This document shows, piece after piece, positions 50,515-59,312 of a DNA stretch of 64,000 nt (positions are counted from its first letter, which is position 1; every line of letters starts with the position of its first letter). The notes beneath the pieces were generated by a model. The model was not told where the DNA came from. It ran no database searches and worked only from the letters and a program-made list of their open reading frames with translations. Both the position numbers and the translations under genes were made by a program. The stretch comes from Pontibacter litorisediminis (GTDB taxonomy: Bacteria > Bacteroidota > Bacteroidia > Cytophagales > Hymenobacteraceae), in NCBI RefSeq assembly GCF_029360645.1, contig NZ_JARDUA010000002.1, positions 744,001 through 808,000 on the forward strand. Direction: 5' to 3'.

Positions 50515-51480
50515 TCACTTGTTATGGAAGTGCGGCAGCACCTTCTCCCCGAATACCCGGATAAACTGTTCCTGCTTTACATTGACGTTGTGCAGGTCCA
50601 GCTCCGAAAACCCCATCTCCACATACTTCTCCAGCCACTGAATGTGCCTTTCTGGGTCGCTTGAGATGTTTGCAGCCCCCTCCATTTCCTCTGGCTTCAC
50701 GAACTGGGCCGCCTGGTCGAACTGCTTCGGGCTTCGCAGTTCAGCCTGCAGGTCGCTGGCAAACACATTGGTTTTCCACTGCTCGTATGCTCCGGCCAGG
50801 GCACTTTCCTCCGTCTCGTCATACGACACCTGCACTTTCAGGGCCATTGGCTTGTTTGCGCCGCCGTTGCTGCGCCAGGCCTCCACCACTTTCTCAAGCT
50901 TCTCCATTGGCTGCGACACCGTGATCAGGCCATCGGCCCAGCCTGCCAGCCAAGCCGCTGTGGCCGGGGTAATAGCCGCCCCCATCACCCGTATCTTCTC
51001 TTTTGGGGGAGTGTACAGTTTGGCGTTCTCCACCTCTATCAGGCCATGGTGCGTTACCGTTTCGCCGCGCCACAGCGCCTGCATGATGTCCACGCTCTGT
51101 TTCAGCCGCTCATTACGCTCCTGCTTCGCTGGCCAGCGGCCTCCCGTTATAGACTCGTTCAGTGCCTGCCCGCTACCGGGGCAGATCCAGAACCGGCCCG
51201 GGAACATCTCATCCAGAGTGGCGGCAGCCTGTGCTATGATGGCAGGATGGTAGCGGTAAGCAGGGCAGTTCACGATGCCGTAGTCCAGCGAGGTTTGTGC
51301 CATGGCCGCCCCCAGCCACGACCAGGCAAAGCCAGACTCATTTTGTTTCTCACTCCATGGGTTAAAATGATCCGAAGAAATACAGAACTGAAAACCGGCC
51401 TCCTCTGCCTGCTTTGCTAACTGTAGCAGCTGGCTGGGAGGAAACTGCTCGTGCGATATGTGATATCCTATTCTTACCAT
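50515..51480 (-). CDS. LLM-class flavin-dependent oxidoreductase
   Basis: A 321-residue luciferase-like TIM barrel. It starts RIGYHISHEQFPPSQLLQLA, continues with SSDHFNPWSEKQNESGFAWSW and ends in a helix-rich domain. It looks like the Bacteroidota group often described as FMN-dependent and not F420-dependent, with unknown substrate. The assignment to the superfamily is firm; the cofactor is inferred from the lineage. Single gene. Confidence 0.9.
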   Translation of the reverse strand: MVRIGYHISHEQFPPSQLLQLAKQAEEAGFQFCISSDHFNPWSEKQNESGFAWSWLGAAMAQTSLDYGIVNCPAYRYHPAIIAQAAATLDEMFPGRFWICPGSGQALNESITGGRWPAKQERNERLKQSVDIMQALWRGETVTHHGLIEVENAKLYTPPKEKIRVMGAAITPATAAWLAGWADGLITVSQPMEKLEKVVEAWRSNGGANKPMALKVQVSYDETEESALAGAYEQWKTNVFASDLQAELRSPKQFDQAAQFVKPEEMEGAANISSDPERHIQWLEKYVEMGFSELDLHNVNVKQEQFIRVFGEKVLPHFHNK

Positions 51481-51570
51481 CCGTTCTTAGGTTGCGATTG
51501 TCCTTGCTTAACGGGTGGATGGCGCAGGCCGTTACGGCAAACAGGCTCCTCCACCCCGGGGTACCTAAAA

Positions 51571-51611
51571 AAGTATAGCCCCGGCACTTGGTGTGCACCG
51601 GGGCTATACTT
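51571..51611 (-). terminator. Terminator built from an inverted AAGTATA pair
   Basis: AAGTATAGCCCCGG (51571-51584) pairs perfectly with CCGGGGCTATACTT (51598-51611). On the minus strand a T run follows, so it ends the exporter operon coming from the right. Both arms start or end with the over-represented heptamer. Confidence 0.85.
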
Positions 51612-51631
51612 GAAAAGCAACCGTTCAGGGG

Positions 51632-52993
51632 CTAGGCCTCTGCCTTAAAATGCGTTTCGAAGAGCTTATACTTGTAGCGGGGGTACTCCCGCAGCACGGC
51701 CACCAGCGCAAAGATGCTGCCGCCTACCAGCAACGGGTACACCAGGTACAGCAACGGGTGAATTAATGGCAGAAACAGTAGGCACAGCAGGCCGATGGCA
51801 ATGAAGTTGAACAGGTAAGAGGCTTTGGCGCTGAAACTGAACAAGCCGCCCGACACCATTTTGGGGCTTACGATAGAGGCGATGATACTTAGCGGCGCCA
51901 ACACCAGCACACTTGCCATATACATCATCACAACGAAGAAAGCCTGCTCGTGATTAAACACGGCCACATACGCAAAAGTAAGCACGGCGTCTATCAGCAG
52001 CGGCAAGCGCAGCGCCATCCAGGTAACCCGCAGAAAGTCTTTCGTGGTGCCGCTGCTGCGCTCCACCGTCAGCCAAAGGTTGCGGTAGAAGCCCCATATG
52101 TTGTTGAACACGTACGAAAACACCACCAACGGCCCTACAAACAGCCATAGCGTCATCACCTCGTCCAGCAGGTGCTCGCCCTTCTTGGCAAAGGCCAGTG
52201 CATCGGCACCAAGTATAAAGGCCTTGAAAACGAAGCCGAACAGCAGCATCTGGCGGGCCTGCTTGTGGTTCTTAAATAAGCGCCATCCCAGGCTGCAGCG
52301 GGCGTTGGTGCTATAGCTCACCGTCTTGCGGCGCGGCTCCGTAGCCGCCTTCTCCAGAAAGAAGTTAGAGATAACAAAAGCGCCCAAGGCAGCCAGGTGC
52401 ACCACCAGCATCATCCATTCCGAGGCCGGGTAAAACATAGGCACCCGCACCTGCAGCGCCACAAAAGCCCCGGCCATTACCACTGCCGAGTAAAAGTTGG
52501 CGTTTCGCCAGCGCATGCGGCGCTCAATAAAAACCTGCAGCGAGCGCAGTGTGATATGCGCCGTGAGCACCACCAGCACACTTTGCAGCAGGTGCAGCAA
52601 GGTGTACAGCGGCGACATCATGTACAGCAGCAGCAGGAAATTAAGCAGCACAAAGTAAAGCGGCGACACTAGCTCCACCACCACCTCGGTGCGGAACCGC
52701 TGATACGCCGACACCGGGTACAGCTGCGGAATAAGGTTTGCCTTGGGTATGTACGCCGGGAAAAAGCCTTTCAGGATAATGATAGCCAGCATGAACAGGT
52801 TCGTATACTCCAGCACCTGTTCCACGCTAAGCCTGGTATCGCCCTCGCCAGCCTGCTGCAGCAGGAAAGAGAACAGCCAACTATACACACCCGCCGATAC
52901 AAGTCCCAGCGAGAGCAACAGCATGCGCTGCAGGCGCTTTTGCCTGAAAAAGCTGTTGATACGGGCACGGCAAGAGAATACGATCAAATCCAT
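51632..52993 (-). CDS. DUF5687-type ABC exporter membrane protein
   Basis: A 453-residue polytopic protein with about ten hydrophobic segments, basic N-terminus (RARINSFFRQKRLQRM) and the arrangement seen in ABC-2-like DUF5687 permeases. It lies 98 bp downstream of an ABC ATPase gene in the same direction, which fits a two-gene exporter. The substrate is unknown. The gene ends at the AAGTATA-type terminator. Confidence 0.78.
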   Translation of the reverse strand: MDLIVFSCRARINSFFRQKRLQRMLLLSLGLVSAGVYSWLFSFLLQQAGEGDTRLSVEQVLEYTNLFMLAIIILKGFFPAYIPKANLIPQLYPVSAYQRFRTEVVVELVSPLYFVLLNFLLLLYMMSPLYTLLHLLQSVLVVLTAHITLRSLQVFIERRMRWRNANFYSAVVMAGAFVALQVRVPMFYPASEWMMLVVHLAALGAFVISNFFLEKAATEPRRKTVSYSTNARCSLGWRLFKNHKQARQMLLFGFVFKAFILGADALAFAKKGEHLLDEVMTLWLFVGPLVVFSYVFNNIWGFYRNLWLTVERSSGTTKDFLRVTWMALRLPLLIDAVLTFAYVAVFNHEQAFFVVMMYMASVLVLAPLSIIASIVSPKMVSGGLFSFSAKASYLFNFIAIGLLCLLFLPLIHPLLYLVYPLLVGGSIFALVAVLREYPRYKYKLFETHFKAEA

Positions 52994-53091
52994 GTAGCGA
53001 GTTAAGAGTTTAGTGTTGAGAATTAAGAGTTGCGGGAAGTACAGTAGGCTTAGCCACAGTTTTCACTTTGAACTCTTAACCTTTAACTACT

Positions 53092-53850
53092 TTAAGTGAG
53101 CATCCAGTCCAGGTTGGTTTCTGTGTTATGGTGCGGTAGCAGCAACTGGAACAGCGCCTGGTCTATAAGGTTGGAGCCGTTCATGGTAAATTCCTGCACC
53201 GATCCGTTGTACATCAGCTGCCCGTCGTTCAGCACGCCAATGTGAGTGGCGATCTTCTCCACGTAATTTAAGTCGTGGGAGGAGATCAGGATAACCCTGT
53301 TGGCATTGCGGTAGCTGCGGATAAGCTGCACCAGCAGCTGAGCAGCGATCGGGTCGAGGCCGGTAAAAGGCTCGTCCAGTACCAGCACCTGCGGCTTGTG
53401 CAGCATGGCAGCGGCAATCCCCACCTTCTTCTTCATGCCGGTAGAGTAACCCGCCACGCTTTTGTGCAGCGATTCCTTGTCGGTAAAGAAATAGCTGACA
53501 AGGCTCTTGATGCGCTCCTCTGCCTCGGCAGCCGACAGCTTGTACAGCTTGGCCACAAAGCTGAGGTACTCCACGCCCGTAAACTCTTCTATAAGCGGGT
53601 TGTCCTCGCAAAGGGCGCCCAGGTTCTGCTTTACCTCCAGCTGGTGCTGATGGTAGTCTTTGCCAAATAGGGTGATACTTCCGCTATCGGGTTGCACCAA
53701 ATCGAGGATACAGTTGAGGAAGGTGCTTTTGCCCACTCCGTTCTTGCCCAGCAGGCAATAAATCTGGCCGCTCTCAATGGTTAGGTCAAGCCCCTGCAGC
53801 ACCTGCTTCTTGCCATACTTCTTCGACAATCCCGTTATATCTATACTCAT
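53092..53850 (-). CDS. ABC transporter ATP-binding protein
   Basis: A 252-residue ATPase: Walker A LLGKNGVGKSTF, signature replaced by YSTGMKKKVGIA (usual in DRA/ABC-2-type exporters), Walker B VLVLDEPF, H-loop in ISSHDLNYVE. It pairs with the downstream membrane protein. Its role is export, but the substrate is unknown. Start at 53850 (MSIDITGL). Confidence 0.93.
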   Translation of the reverse strand: MSIDITGLSKKYGKKQVLQGLDLTIESGQIYCLLGKNGVGKSTFLNCILDLVQPDSGSITLFGKDYHQHQLEVKQNLGALCEDNPLIEEFTGVEYLSFVAKLYKLSAAEAEERIKSLVSYFFTDKESLHKSVAGYSTGMKKKVGIAAAMLHKPQVLVLDEPFTGLDPIAAQLLVQLIRSYRNANRVILISSHDLNYVEKIATHIGVLNDGQLMYNGSVQEFTMNGSNLIDQALFQLLLPHHNTETNLDWMLT

Positions 53851-54096
53851 ATATTTGTATCGTAGCGTGAAGTCCCGAAACTAAAAAGCGTGCTACCAGT
53901 CTGCAGCACAAGCCTAAAGGTATAAACATTCTCTGTATTGCCCTACAAATGTAGCAGCTTTATCCCGAAAACTTTATACTTTAGCAGGCGCTTCTTACCT
54001 CCTCCTGTGCTAACACCTTTCTAACGGAATATGGTTCTTTGCCTGTCAAATTTTAAGCCCAAAGTATAAACAGCGCTTTTTTTTGATTGTTTGCCG
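53851..54096. other. Intergenic region before tRNA-Leu
   Basis: About 245 bp separating the exporter ATPase and the tRNA-Leu promoter. It contains two or three AAGTATA/TATACTT motifs (53975, 54061) but no gene or hairpin that I can support. Confidence 0.5.
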
Positions 54097-54127
54097 TTGC
54101 AATTGTCAAAGCCGGTTTATACTTTTG
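54097..54127 (+). promoter_or_regulatory. Promoter of tRNA-Leu
   Basis: TTG (54097-54099), 20-bp spacer, TACTTTTG (54120-54127), 16 bp before the tRNA. The -7 box is embedded in a TATACTT motif. Confidence 0.82.
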
Positions 54128-54143
54128 CATCCACCTTTTACCA

Positions 54144-54225
54144 GCGCACGTGGTGAAATCGGTAGACACGCCATCTTGAGGGGGTGGTGCCTTCGGGTGT
54201 GGGAGTTCGAATCTCCCCGTGCGCA
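54144..54225 (+). tRNA. tRNA-Leu (anticodon GAG)
   Basis: 82 nt with a class-II long variable arm. Acceptor GCGCACG pairs with CGTGCGC, anticodon stem CCATC/GGTGG with loop TTGAGGG (anticodon GAG, codon CTC/CTT), T arm GGGAG-TTCGAAT-CTCCC. The CCA tail is not encoded. A terminator follows. Confidence 0.96.
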
Positions 54226-54232
54226 CTCTTCT

Positions 54233-54268
54233 AAAGCTCTGTTCTATCTGAATGGAGCTTTTTGCTTT
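54233..54268 (+). terminator. Terminator of tRNA-Leu
   Basis: AAAGCTC (54233-54239) with GAGCTTT (54255-54261), followed by T residues. Confidence 0.75.
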
Positions 54269-54332
54269 TAGGGCAGTTGCTCGTGCACGTTTCCTCAGGT
54301 AAAAGCCAGCCGATTGCTAACTCAAGAATACA

Positions 54333-54411
54333 AGCGCTCTTGCGCTTCACCTATAAAAAATGGCCCAGGTACCCCTGAGCCATTTTTTATAGGTGAAGCG
54401 CGGGGAGCGCT
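54333..54411. terminator. Large symmetric hairpin with 23-bp perfect stem
   Basis: Arms 54342-54364 and 54379-54401 are perfectly complementary; an inner CAGG/CCTG pair caps the stem and an outer AGCGCT/AGCGCT pair extends it. The A and T runs in the arms allow termination on both strands. It lies just after the stop of the minus-strand gene at 54413. Confidence 0.88.
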
Positions 54412-54412
54412 G

Positions 54413-55114
54413 TTAGTGCGTAAGTTCCGGGCTGATCTGGAAGCCGAGCTTGCGCGGCTTGGTCAGGTGCATGTTCTCCAGTTTCTGCTTCAGGGTGATG
54501 CGCTCAATATCACTCACATCCTGCCCCATCAGGTCGTTGTTAACGGCAGCGACCATGGCACTCTCCACTATTACCCGCAGCACCCGGTCGCTGAGCACGT
54601 TTTTGGCGATGTTGCTGATCTTCTCCTGCGGCAGGTCCAGCTGCTTCACGCCCTCAATGCAGAAATGGTTCTCGATGTTGATGAGCATGCGCCCAATCAG
54701 GTACCCCGGGTCATCCAGGCGGTTATACTTGATGGTGTCGGCCATAAAGTTATAGGCCATGATGTGCCCGAAGAACCTCCGCCTGAAGTCTTCGTCCACA
54801 TAATCGTTGCGCATGATCTCGTAGTCATCCGGAAAGGTGATGATGTTGGTGTGCATCACAAAGACCAGCAGATCACCCGAGAACTTTATCTGAAACTCGT
54901 GCTCCCCTATGTTCCGGTACTCAATCACCACATCGGCATCCTGGCGCGTCACCCGCTCGGTCAGCTCCGCCACCAGCTCCTGCGAGATTTCCTTCAGGCG
55001 CTCAAAAGCCCGCTTGGTATTGCGGTAGATGGCCTGCTTGGTCCTCGACTTGTGGTGCAGCCCGTTTATGATATCATCTAATCTATCCTCGAATTTCTCT
55101 TCTCTGTCTTCCAT
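54413..55114 (-). CDS. Conserved hypothetical protein, unknown function
   Basis: A 233-residue cytosolic-looking protein, with no signal peptide or membrane segment. The N-terminal ~50 residues are charged and helical (KFEDRLDDIINGLHHKSRTK). The middle carries IGEHEFQIKFSGDLLVFVMHTNIITF and DEDFRRRFFGHIMAYNFMADTIKYN, and the C-terminus again is helical. I know no characterised relative; codon use and a clean terminator support a real gene. It is monocistronic. Confidence 0.78.
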   Translation of the reverse strand: MEDREEKFEDRLDDIINGLHHKSRTKQAIYRNTKRAFERLKEISQELVAELTERVTRQDADVVIEYRNIGEHEFQIKFSGDLLVFVMHTNIITFPDDYEIMRNDYVDEDFRRRFFGHIMAYNFMADTIKYNRLDDPGYLIGRMLINIENHFCIEGVKQLDLPQEKISNIAKNVLSDRVLRVIVESAMVAAVNNDLMGQDVSDIERITLKQKLENMHLTKPRKLGFQISPELTH

Positions 55115-55251
55115 AGTTCAGTTTTTGTACGCCTTTCAGGTGTGTCAGATTTTGTTTTTACCGCTCTTGCTGCCAGTTTGTTTACCTCAAACCGATCCAA
55201 TACAACTTAACCCGCTGCGTTATAAAGCCTTAGCGACCACCTATACTTCCT

Positions 55252-56379
55252 TTATTTTGCCTCTGTGCCATGGTTATTATACGTTGGCGGCGGCTGCAGC
55301 TCCAACTGCGGCTGCCCCGGCAGCTGAAAAGCCACCTGCCGCAGCCCCGGCTTACTTTCCGGGTGCTGCAGGAGCAGCTGCCGGGCCTGCGGCAGGGCAA
55401 ACACCTCTGGCAGGGTATGCACCGCCCCTGCCGGCAGGTGCTGCGCGTGCAGCTGCTGCAGCAAGTGCCCCCGTTCCTGCCCCGCCACGAGCTGGCGCAG
55501 CCGTTCGTTTACTTCCTGCCGGTGCTGTACCCGCCCGTAATTCGTTTTATACTTCGGATCATCGGCCATACCTGCGGCACCAAGTACAGCGCACAGCCTC
55601 CTGAACTGCCTGTCGTCGCCAATGGCCAGCACCAGCTGTTTGCCGCACCTACAAGTATAAACTGTGCCATAAGGCACGATGTTGGGGTGCTCGGAGCCCA
55701 TGCGCTGCGGCTCCTGCCCCGCCACCAGGTAATTGGTGGCCTGGTTTGCCAAGGCCGACACTGCCGCCTGCAACAGCGACACCTGCACCAGCTGCCCCTG
55801 CCCCGTACGCTCGCGCTGCAGCAGCGCCACCAGCAACCCTTCCTTTAGCTGGTGCGCCGTCAGGATATCCATCAGGGCCACCGGCATCTTCACCGGCGGG
55901 CCATCTGCTTCGCCGTTCAGGTACATAAAGCCGCTCTCGGCCTGCACCACCGCATCGTAGCCGGCACGGGCATCGTCAGGGCCATAGCCGGTGATGTGCC
56001 CGTAAACCAAGCGAGGATTAATGCGTTGCAGCGAGGCGTAGTTTACCTGCAGCTTTTCCGCGTCGCCGGGCTTGTAGCTGGCAATCACCACATCGGCCTG
56101 CCTTACCAAAGCATATAACTCCTGCCGCTCTTCCGGCTCCGTCAGGTCTAGGGCCAGCGAGCTTTTGCCCCAGTTGGCGGCGCAGAAGTAGGCGGGGGTG
56201 TCGGTATGGGCGGGTTCTGCCTTGAGCTTCCAGCTACGGGTCACGTCGCCGTGGGTGGCGGCGTTCTCCACCTTCAGCACCCGGGCGCCCAACTCGGCAA
56301 AAAACTGCCCCACGCTTGGCCCGGCCAGCACGCTTGCCAGCTCCAGCACCAGCATATCCTTAAATACAGGTTGTGTCAT
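55252..56379 (-). CDS. CaiB/BaiF family CoA transferase
   Basis: A 375-residue family III CoA transferase. MLVLELASVLAGPSVGQFFAELGARVLKVE is the typical N-terminus and NWGKSSLALDLTEPEERQ follows; the catalytic Asp region corresponds to TGYGPDDARAGYDAVVQAESG. It swaps CoA between carboxylic acids, with unknown substrate here. The ATG at 56379 fits the family start; the longer frame overlaps the YebC gene. The last ~75 residues are Gln/Leu/Pro-rich and more degenerate than usual. It ends without a visible terminator. Confidence 0.9.
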   Translation of the reverse strand: MTQPVFKDMLVLELASVLAGPSVGQFFAELGARVLKVENAATHGDVTRSWKLKAEPAHTDTPAYFCAANWGKSSLALDLTEPEERQELYALVRQADVVIASYKPGDAEKLQVNYASLQRINPRLVYGHITGYGPDDARAGYDAVVQAESGFMYLNGEADGPPVKMPVALMDILTAHQLKEGLLVALLQRERTGQGQLVQVSLLQAAVSALANQATNYLVAGQEPQRMGSEHPNIVPYGTVYTCRCGKQLVLAIGDDRQFRRLCAVLGAAGMADDPKYKTNYGRVQHRQEVNERLRQLVAGQERGHLLQQLHAQHLPAGAVHTLPEVFALPQARQLLLQHPESKPGLRQVAFQLPGQPQLELQPPPTYNNHGTEAK

Positions 56380-56446
56380 GTTATACTTTGCACAAGCAAA
56401 AAGCCGCAAACTCATGTCTGCGGCCCGGTTTATACTTCTAACTTCT

Positions 56447-57202
56447 TTACTCCAGCTCTGCCAGCACTTCCTCGCTAAGCTCCAGGTTATGGTACACGTT
56501 CTGCACGTCATCGTCATCCTCCAGTGCATCTAGCAACTTCAGCACCTTGCGCACCGCCTCCGGGTCCTCCACCTTTACCGTAGTCTGCGGCAGGCGCTGC
56601 AGCTCGGCGCTCTCCAGGTCCAGGTGCAGCTCCTCTGCCTTCTTCTGCATGGCGCCAAAGTCCTCCATCGCGCTGTAAATGGTGATGTAGCCGTCCTCAA
56701 ACTCCACCTCCTCGGCGCCTCCGTCAGCCAACTCCAGCAGCAGCCCGTCCGGGTCTATACTTTGGTCAGGATCTGTCTTGGCCACGAACACCCCCTTCCG
56801 GTCGAACAGGTACTCCACAGAGCCGCTGGTGCCCAGGCTGCCGCCGCTTTTGTTGAACATGGTGCGCAGGTTCTGCACTGTGCGGTTGATGTTGTCGGTG
56901 AGGCACTCTATGAACACAGCCACGCCGTTAGGCCCGTAGCCCTCATAGTTTACCTCCTGGTAGTCGCCGGCATCGCTGCCCTCCCCCTTCTTCACCGCCC
57001 GCTCTATGTTATCCTTTGGCATGTTGGCGGCCTTGCTCAGCTGGATGGCCAGGCGCAGGCGCGGGTTCCCGTCAGGGTCAGCGCCGCCTTCTTTCACGGC
57101 CACCGTTATCTCCTTGATCAGCTTGGTGAATATTTTTGAGCGTTTGGCGTCCAGGGCTCCCTTCTTGCGCTTTATCTGCGACCACTTGTTATGTCCTGCC
57201 AT
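56447..57202 (-). CDS. yebC: YebC/PmpR family DNA-binding regulator
   Basis: A 251-residue protein with the family start MAGHNKWSQIKRKKGALDAKRSKIFTK and NPRLRLAIQLSKAANMPKDNIERAVKK. Recent work describes some members as translation factors that aid ribosomes at proline stalls; others bind DNA. It lies just upstream of the CoA transferase gene in the same direction (67 bp apart). Confidence 0.95.
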   Translation of the reverse strand: MAGHNKWSQIKRKKGALDAKRSKIFTKLIKEITVAVKEGGADPDGNPRLRLAIQLSKAANMPKDNIERAVKKGEGSDAGDYQEVNYEGYGPNGVAVFIECLTDNINRTVQNLRTMFNKSGGSLGTSGSVEYLFDRKGVFVAKTDPDQSIDPDGLLLELADGGAEEVEFEDGYITIYSAMEDFGAMQKKAEELHLDLESAELQRLPQTTVKVEDPEAVRKVLKLLDALEDDDDVQNVYHNLELSEEVLAELE

Positions 57203-57290
57203 AAGCTATCGTACTGTTCTGGTTTTATTTTGCACTTGAAGCAACTGCCGCTTCTCAACAAAATAAATAAATTCCTGCCGGAAAGGCATA

Positions 57291-57322
57291 AAAAGAGCGG
57301 CCCTGTTTTCACGGGGCCGCTC
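57291..57322 (-). terminator. Terminator of the 28-codon gene
   Basis: GAGCGGCCC (57295-57303) pairs with GGGCCGCTC (57314-57322). On the minus strand it is followed by TTTTT. Confidence 0.82.
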
Positions 57323-57358
57323 CTTGTTTAAGTATGTTAACATCTAAGGATGCCGCTG

Positions 57359-57445
57359 TTAGACAAGCAGCATAAAGATGGCATTTATAATGTTAAGGCC
57401 TACCAGCAGGAAGAAGTTAGGAGACTCTTGTATAACTTTTTTCAT
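57359..57445 (-). CDS. 28-residue putative membrane microprotein
   Basis: Reads MKKVIQESPNFFLLVGLNII, then NAIFMLLV. Two lysines at the start and an uninterrupted hydrophobic segment suggest a single-pass membrane peptide. It is followed 36 bp later by a good minus-strand terminator and no other gene lies between, which is what would be expected if it is a real, separate transcript. No ribosome-binding site is seen, as is common here. The function is unknown. Confidence 0.45.
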   Translation of the reverse strand: MKKVIQESPNFFLLVGLNIINAIFMLLV

Positions 57446-57851
57446 GACTTTATTGGAGTTAATATATATTTTTTGTGATGTTACGATTTTCGTTGCTTTG
57501 AGGATGTTTACGGCATCCTAGAGGCAATGTTTCAAACAATTATAAATAAACTTATAAATATTAAGATATTCAGATATTATAATTTGCTTTCACAGGCTCT
57601 AAACGGAAATTCGGCACAAAACTCAATTCACACAAATTGGACTAAACCAATTTGTGTGCATCATCAACTCTACCACCTCGTCCTATTTTTTACAAATATA
57701 ATACATACTATTCGACACTCACAACATTATCCTAAAAAATATTTGAAAAAATGCATATATTTTTAGTCGGCATAATTGTGGTATCTTTACTGGGAAAAGC
57801 GGCTGATGGAAAAAGATGGCCGCCATGTACTAAACCAAAACATTTAAAACA
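57446..57851. other. AT-rich region before the DEAD-box gene, with a 12-bp hairpin
   Basis: About 400 bp, strikingly A/T-rich. CACACAAATTGG (57629-57640) pairs perfectly with CCAATTTGTGTG (57647-57658). Long A/T-rich, structured leaders are typical of cold-inducible RNA-helicase genes. The 79-residue frame at 57527-57766 inside it has no protein-like features and crosses the hairpin, so I do not call it. Confidence 0.55.
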
Positions 57852-59303
57852 TTGGACTTCCATTCTTTTAACCTACACGAGGATGTGCTGACGGGCATCA
57901 ACTCTATGGGCTACAACAACCCAACCCCCGTACAGCAGCAGGCTATCCCGCTGATCCTCGAGCAAAAAGACCTCATCGCCTGCGCCCAGACCGGCACTGG
58001 CAAGACCGCAGCCTACCTGCTGCCGCTCATCGACCGCATCTCGCACGAGGGCTATGAGCACACCAGTACCCTCATCCTCGTTCCGACGCGTGAGCTTGCC
58101 AAGCAGATTGACGAGCAGGTGGAGGGCTTCGGCTACTTCGCCTCGGTTAGCTCCATTGCCATTTACGGCGGCAACAAAGGCGACGACTGGGAACAGCAGA
58201 AACGTGCCCTGACCACGGGTGCCGATATTATCATTGCCACGCCGGGCCGCCTGCTCTCGCACATGGCCATGGGCTACGTAAAGCTGGACCAGCTCAACCA
58301 CCTGGTGCTGGACGAGGCTGACAAGATGCTGGACATGGGCTTTATGGACGACCTGATCAAGATCATCAGCCAGCTGCCCAAGCAGCGCCAGACGCTCCTG
58401 TTCTCGGCCACCATGCCGCGCAAGATACGTGAGCTGGCGCAGCAAATCCTGCAGCAGCCCGCTGAGGTAAACCTGGCCATCTCCAAGCCGGCAGAGGGCA
58501 TTGACCAACGCCTGTACCTAACCTACGACAACCAAAAGCTACCGCTGCTCGAGCACCTGCTGCGCGAGCTGGATGTGCAGAGCATGATCATCTTTACCTC
58601 CCGCAAGAACAATGTAAATCCGATCGTGCGCTCGCTCAAGAAGATGAATTTCACGGCTGAGGGCATTTCCTCGGACATGACGCAGGAGGAGCGCGAGAAG
58701 GCGCTGCAGGGCTTTAAGAACAAGCAGTACCAGATCGTAGTGGCCACCGACATTCTCTCCAGAGGCATCGATATCGACAGCCTGAGCCATGTAGTGAACT
58801 TTGATATGCCACAGGATGCGGAAGACTATGTACACCGCGTAGGCCGCACGGCACGTGCCGCCTCCACAGGTATGGCGATCACGTTTGTGAACGAGAACGA
58901 TATGTTCCGGGTACAGAAAGTGGAGCGCCTGATAGAGCGTGAGCTGCCGAAACTAGCGCTGCCGGAAGGTTTTGGCCCTGGCCCGGCTTTTGACCCTAGC
59001 CGCCGGATGGGAGGCAGCCACCGCCACCGCAGCGGGGCCAAGCCAGGTGCAGGCAGCAACAGAAGCCAGCACCGCAGCAAGCACCACAGAGGTAACAAGC
59101 CGGACGGCAAAGGCAATGCGCCTTCTGGCACCTCGCCCCAGGGAGAGGCCACAGAAAGGCGGCCACGCCCTGAAGGACAGGCAGCCGGCGAAAAGCAGGG
59201 CGGCAACAGAAACCGCAACCGTAACAGGAACCGCAACAGAAACAAGAACAAAAACCAGAGTGGCAACCAAGCCAGCAGCGCTTCTGCCACTCCACAAGCC
59301 TAA
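57852..59303 (+). CDS. DEAD-box RNA helicase with basic low-complexity tail
   Basis: A 483-residue ATP-dependent RNA helicase. Motifs in order: Q motif TPVQQQAIP (25-33), Walker A AQTGTGKT (45-52), PTRELA, TPGRL, DEAD (near 154), SAT, and HRVGRTARA. Residues about 385-483 are Arg/Gly/Asn/Lys-rich, ending in a run of alternating Asn-Arg and Asn-Lys pairs coded by a short tandem repeat near 59210-59265. Such tails bind RNA, and these enzymes act in ribosome assembly or cold adaptation. The start is TTG. It sits behind an A/T-rich structured leader. Confidence 0.93.
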   Translation: MDFHSFNLHEDVLTGINSMGYNNPTPVQQQAIPLILEQKDLIACAQTGTGKTAAYLLPLIDRISHEGYEHTSTLILVPTRELAKQIDEQVEGFGYFASVSSIAIYGGNKGDDWEQQKRALTTGADIIIATPGRLLSHMAMGYVKLDQLNHLVLDEADKMLDMGFMDDLIKIISQLPKQRQTLLFSATMPRKIRELAQQILQQPAEVNLAISKPAEGIDQRLYLTYDNQKLPLLEHLLRELDVQSMIIFTSRKNNVNPIVRSLKKMNFTAEGISSDMTQEEREKALQGFKNKQYQIVVATDILSRGIDIDSLSHVVNFDMPQDAEDYVHRVGRTARAASTGMAITFVNENDMFRVQKVERLIERELPKLALPEGFGPGPAFDPSRRMGGSHRHRSGAKPGAGSNRSQHRSKHHRGNKPDGKGNAPSGTSPQGEATERRPRPEGQAAGEKQGGNRNRNRNRNRNRNKNKNQSGNQASSASATPQA

Positions 59304-59312
59304 CCTGTAACC

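Noticed and set aside
54314..55081. 255-residue plus-strand frame
   Set aside because: It begins inside the large hairpin and is the complement of the minus-strand gene at 54413-55114.
55029..55604. Ala/Pro-rich plus-strand frame over the CoA transferase gene
   Set aside because: Composition is that of a GC-rich shadow frame; the minus-strand protein is a clear CaiB-type enzyme.
57527..57766. 79-residue frame in the AT-rich leader of the DEAD-box gene
   Set aside because: Composition is random-like and it crosses the 12-bp hairpin; no family or ribosome site.
59200..59270. Tandem repeat near the end of the DEAD-box gene, considered as a CRISPR-like or mobile repeat
   Set aside because: It codes the Asn-Arg/Asn-Lys tail in frame; a simple coding repeat.
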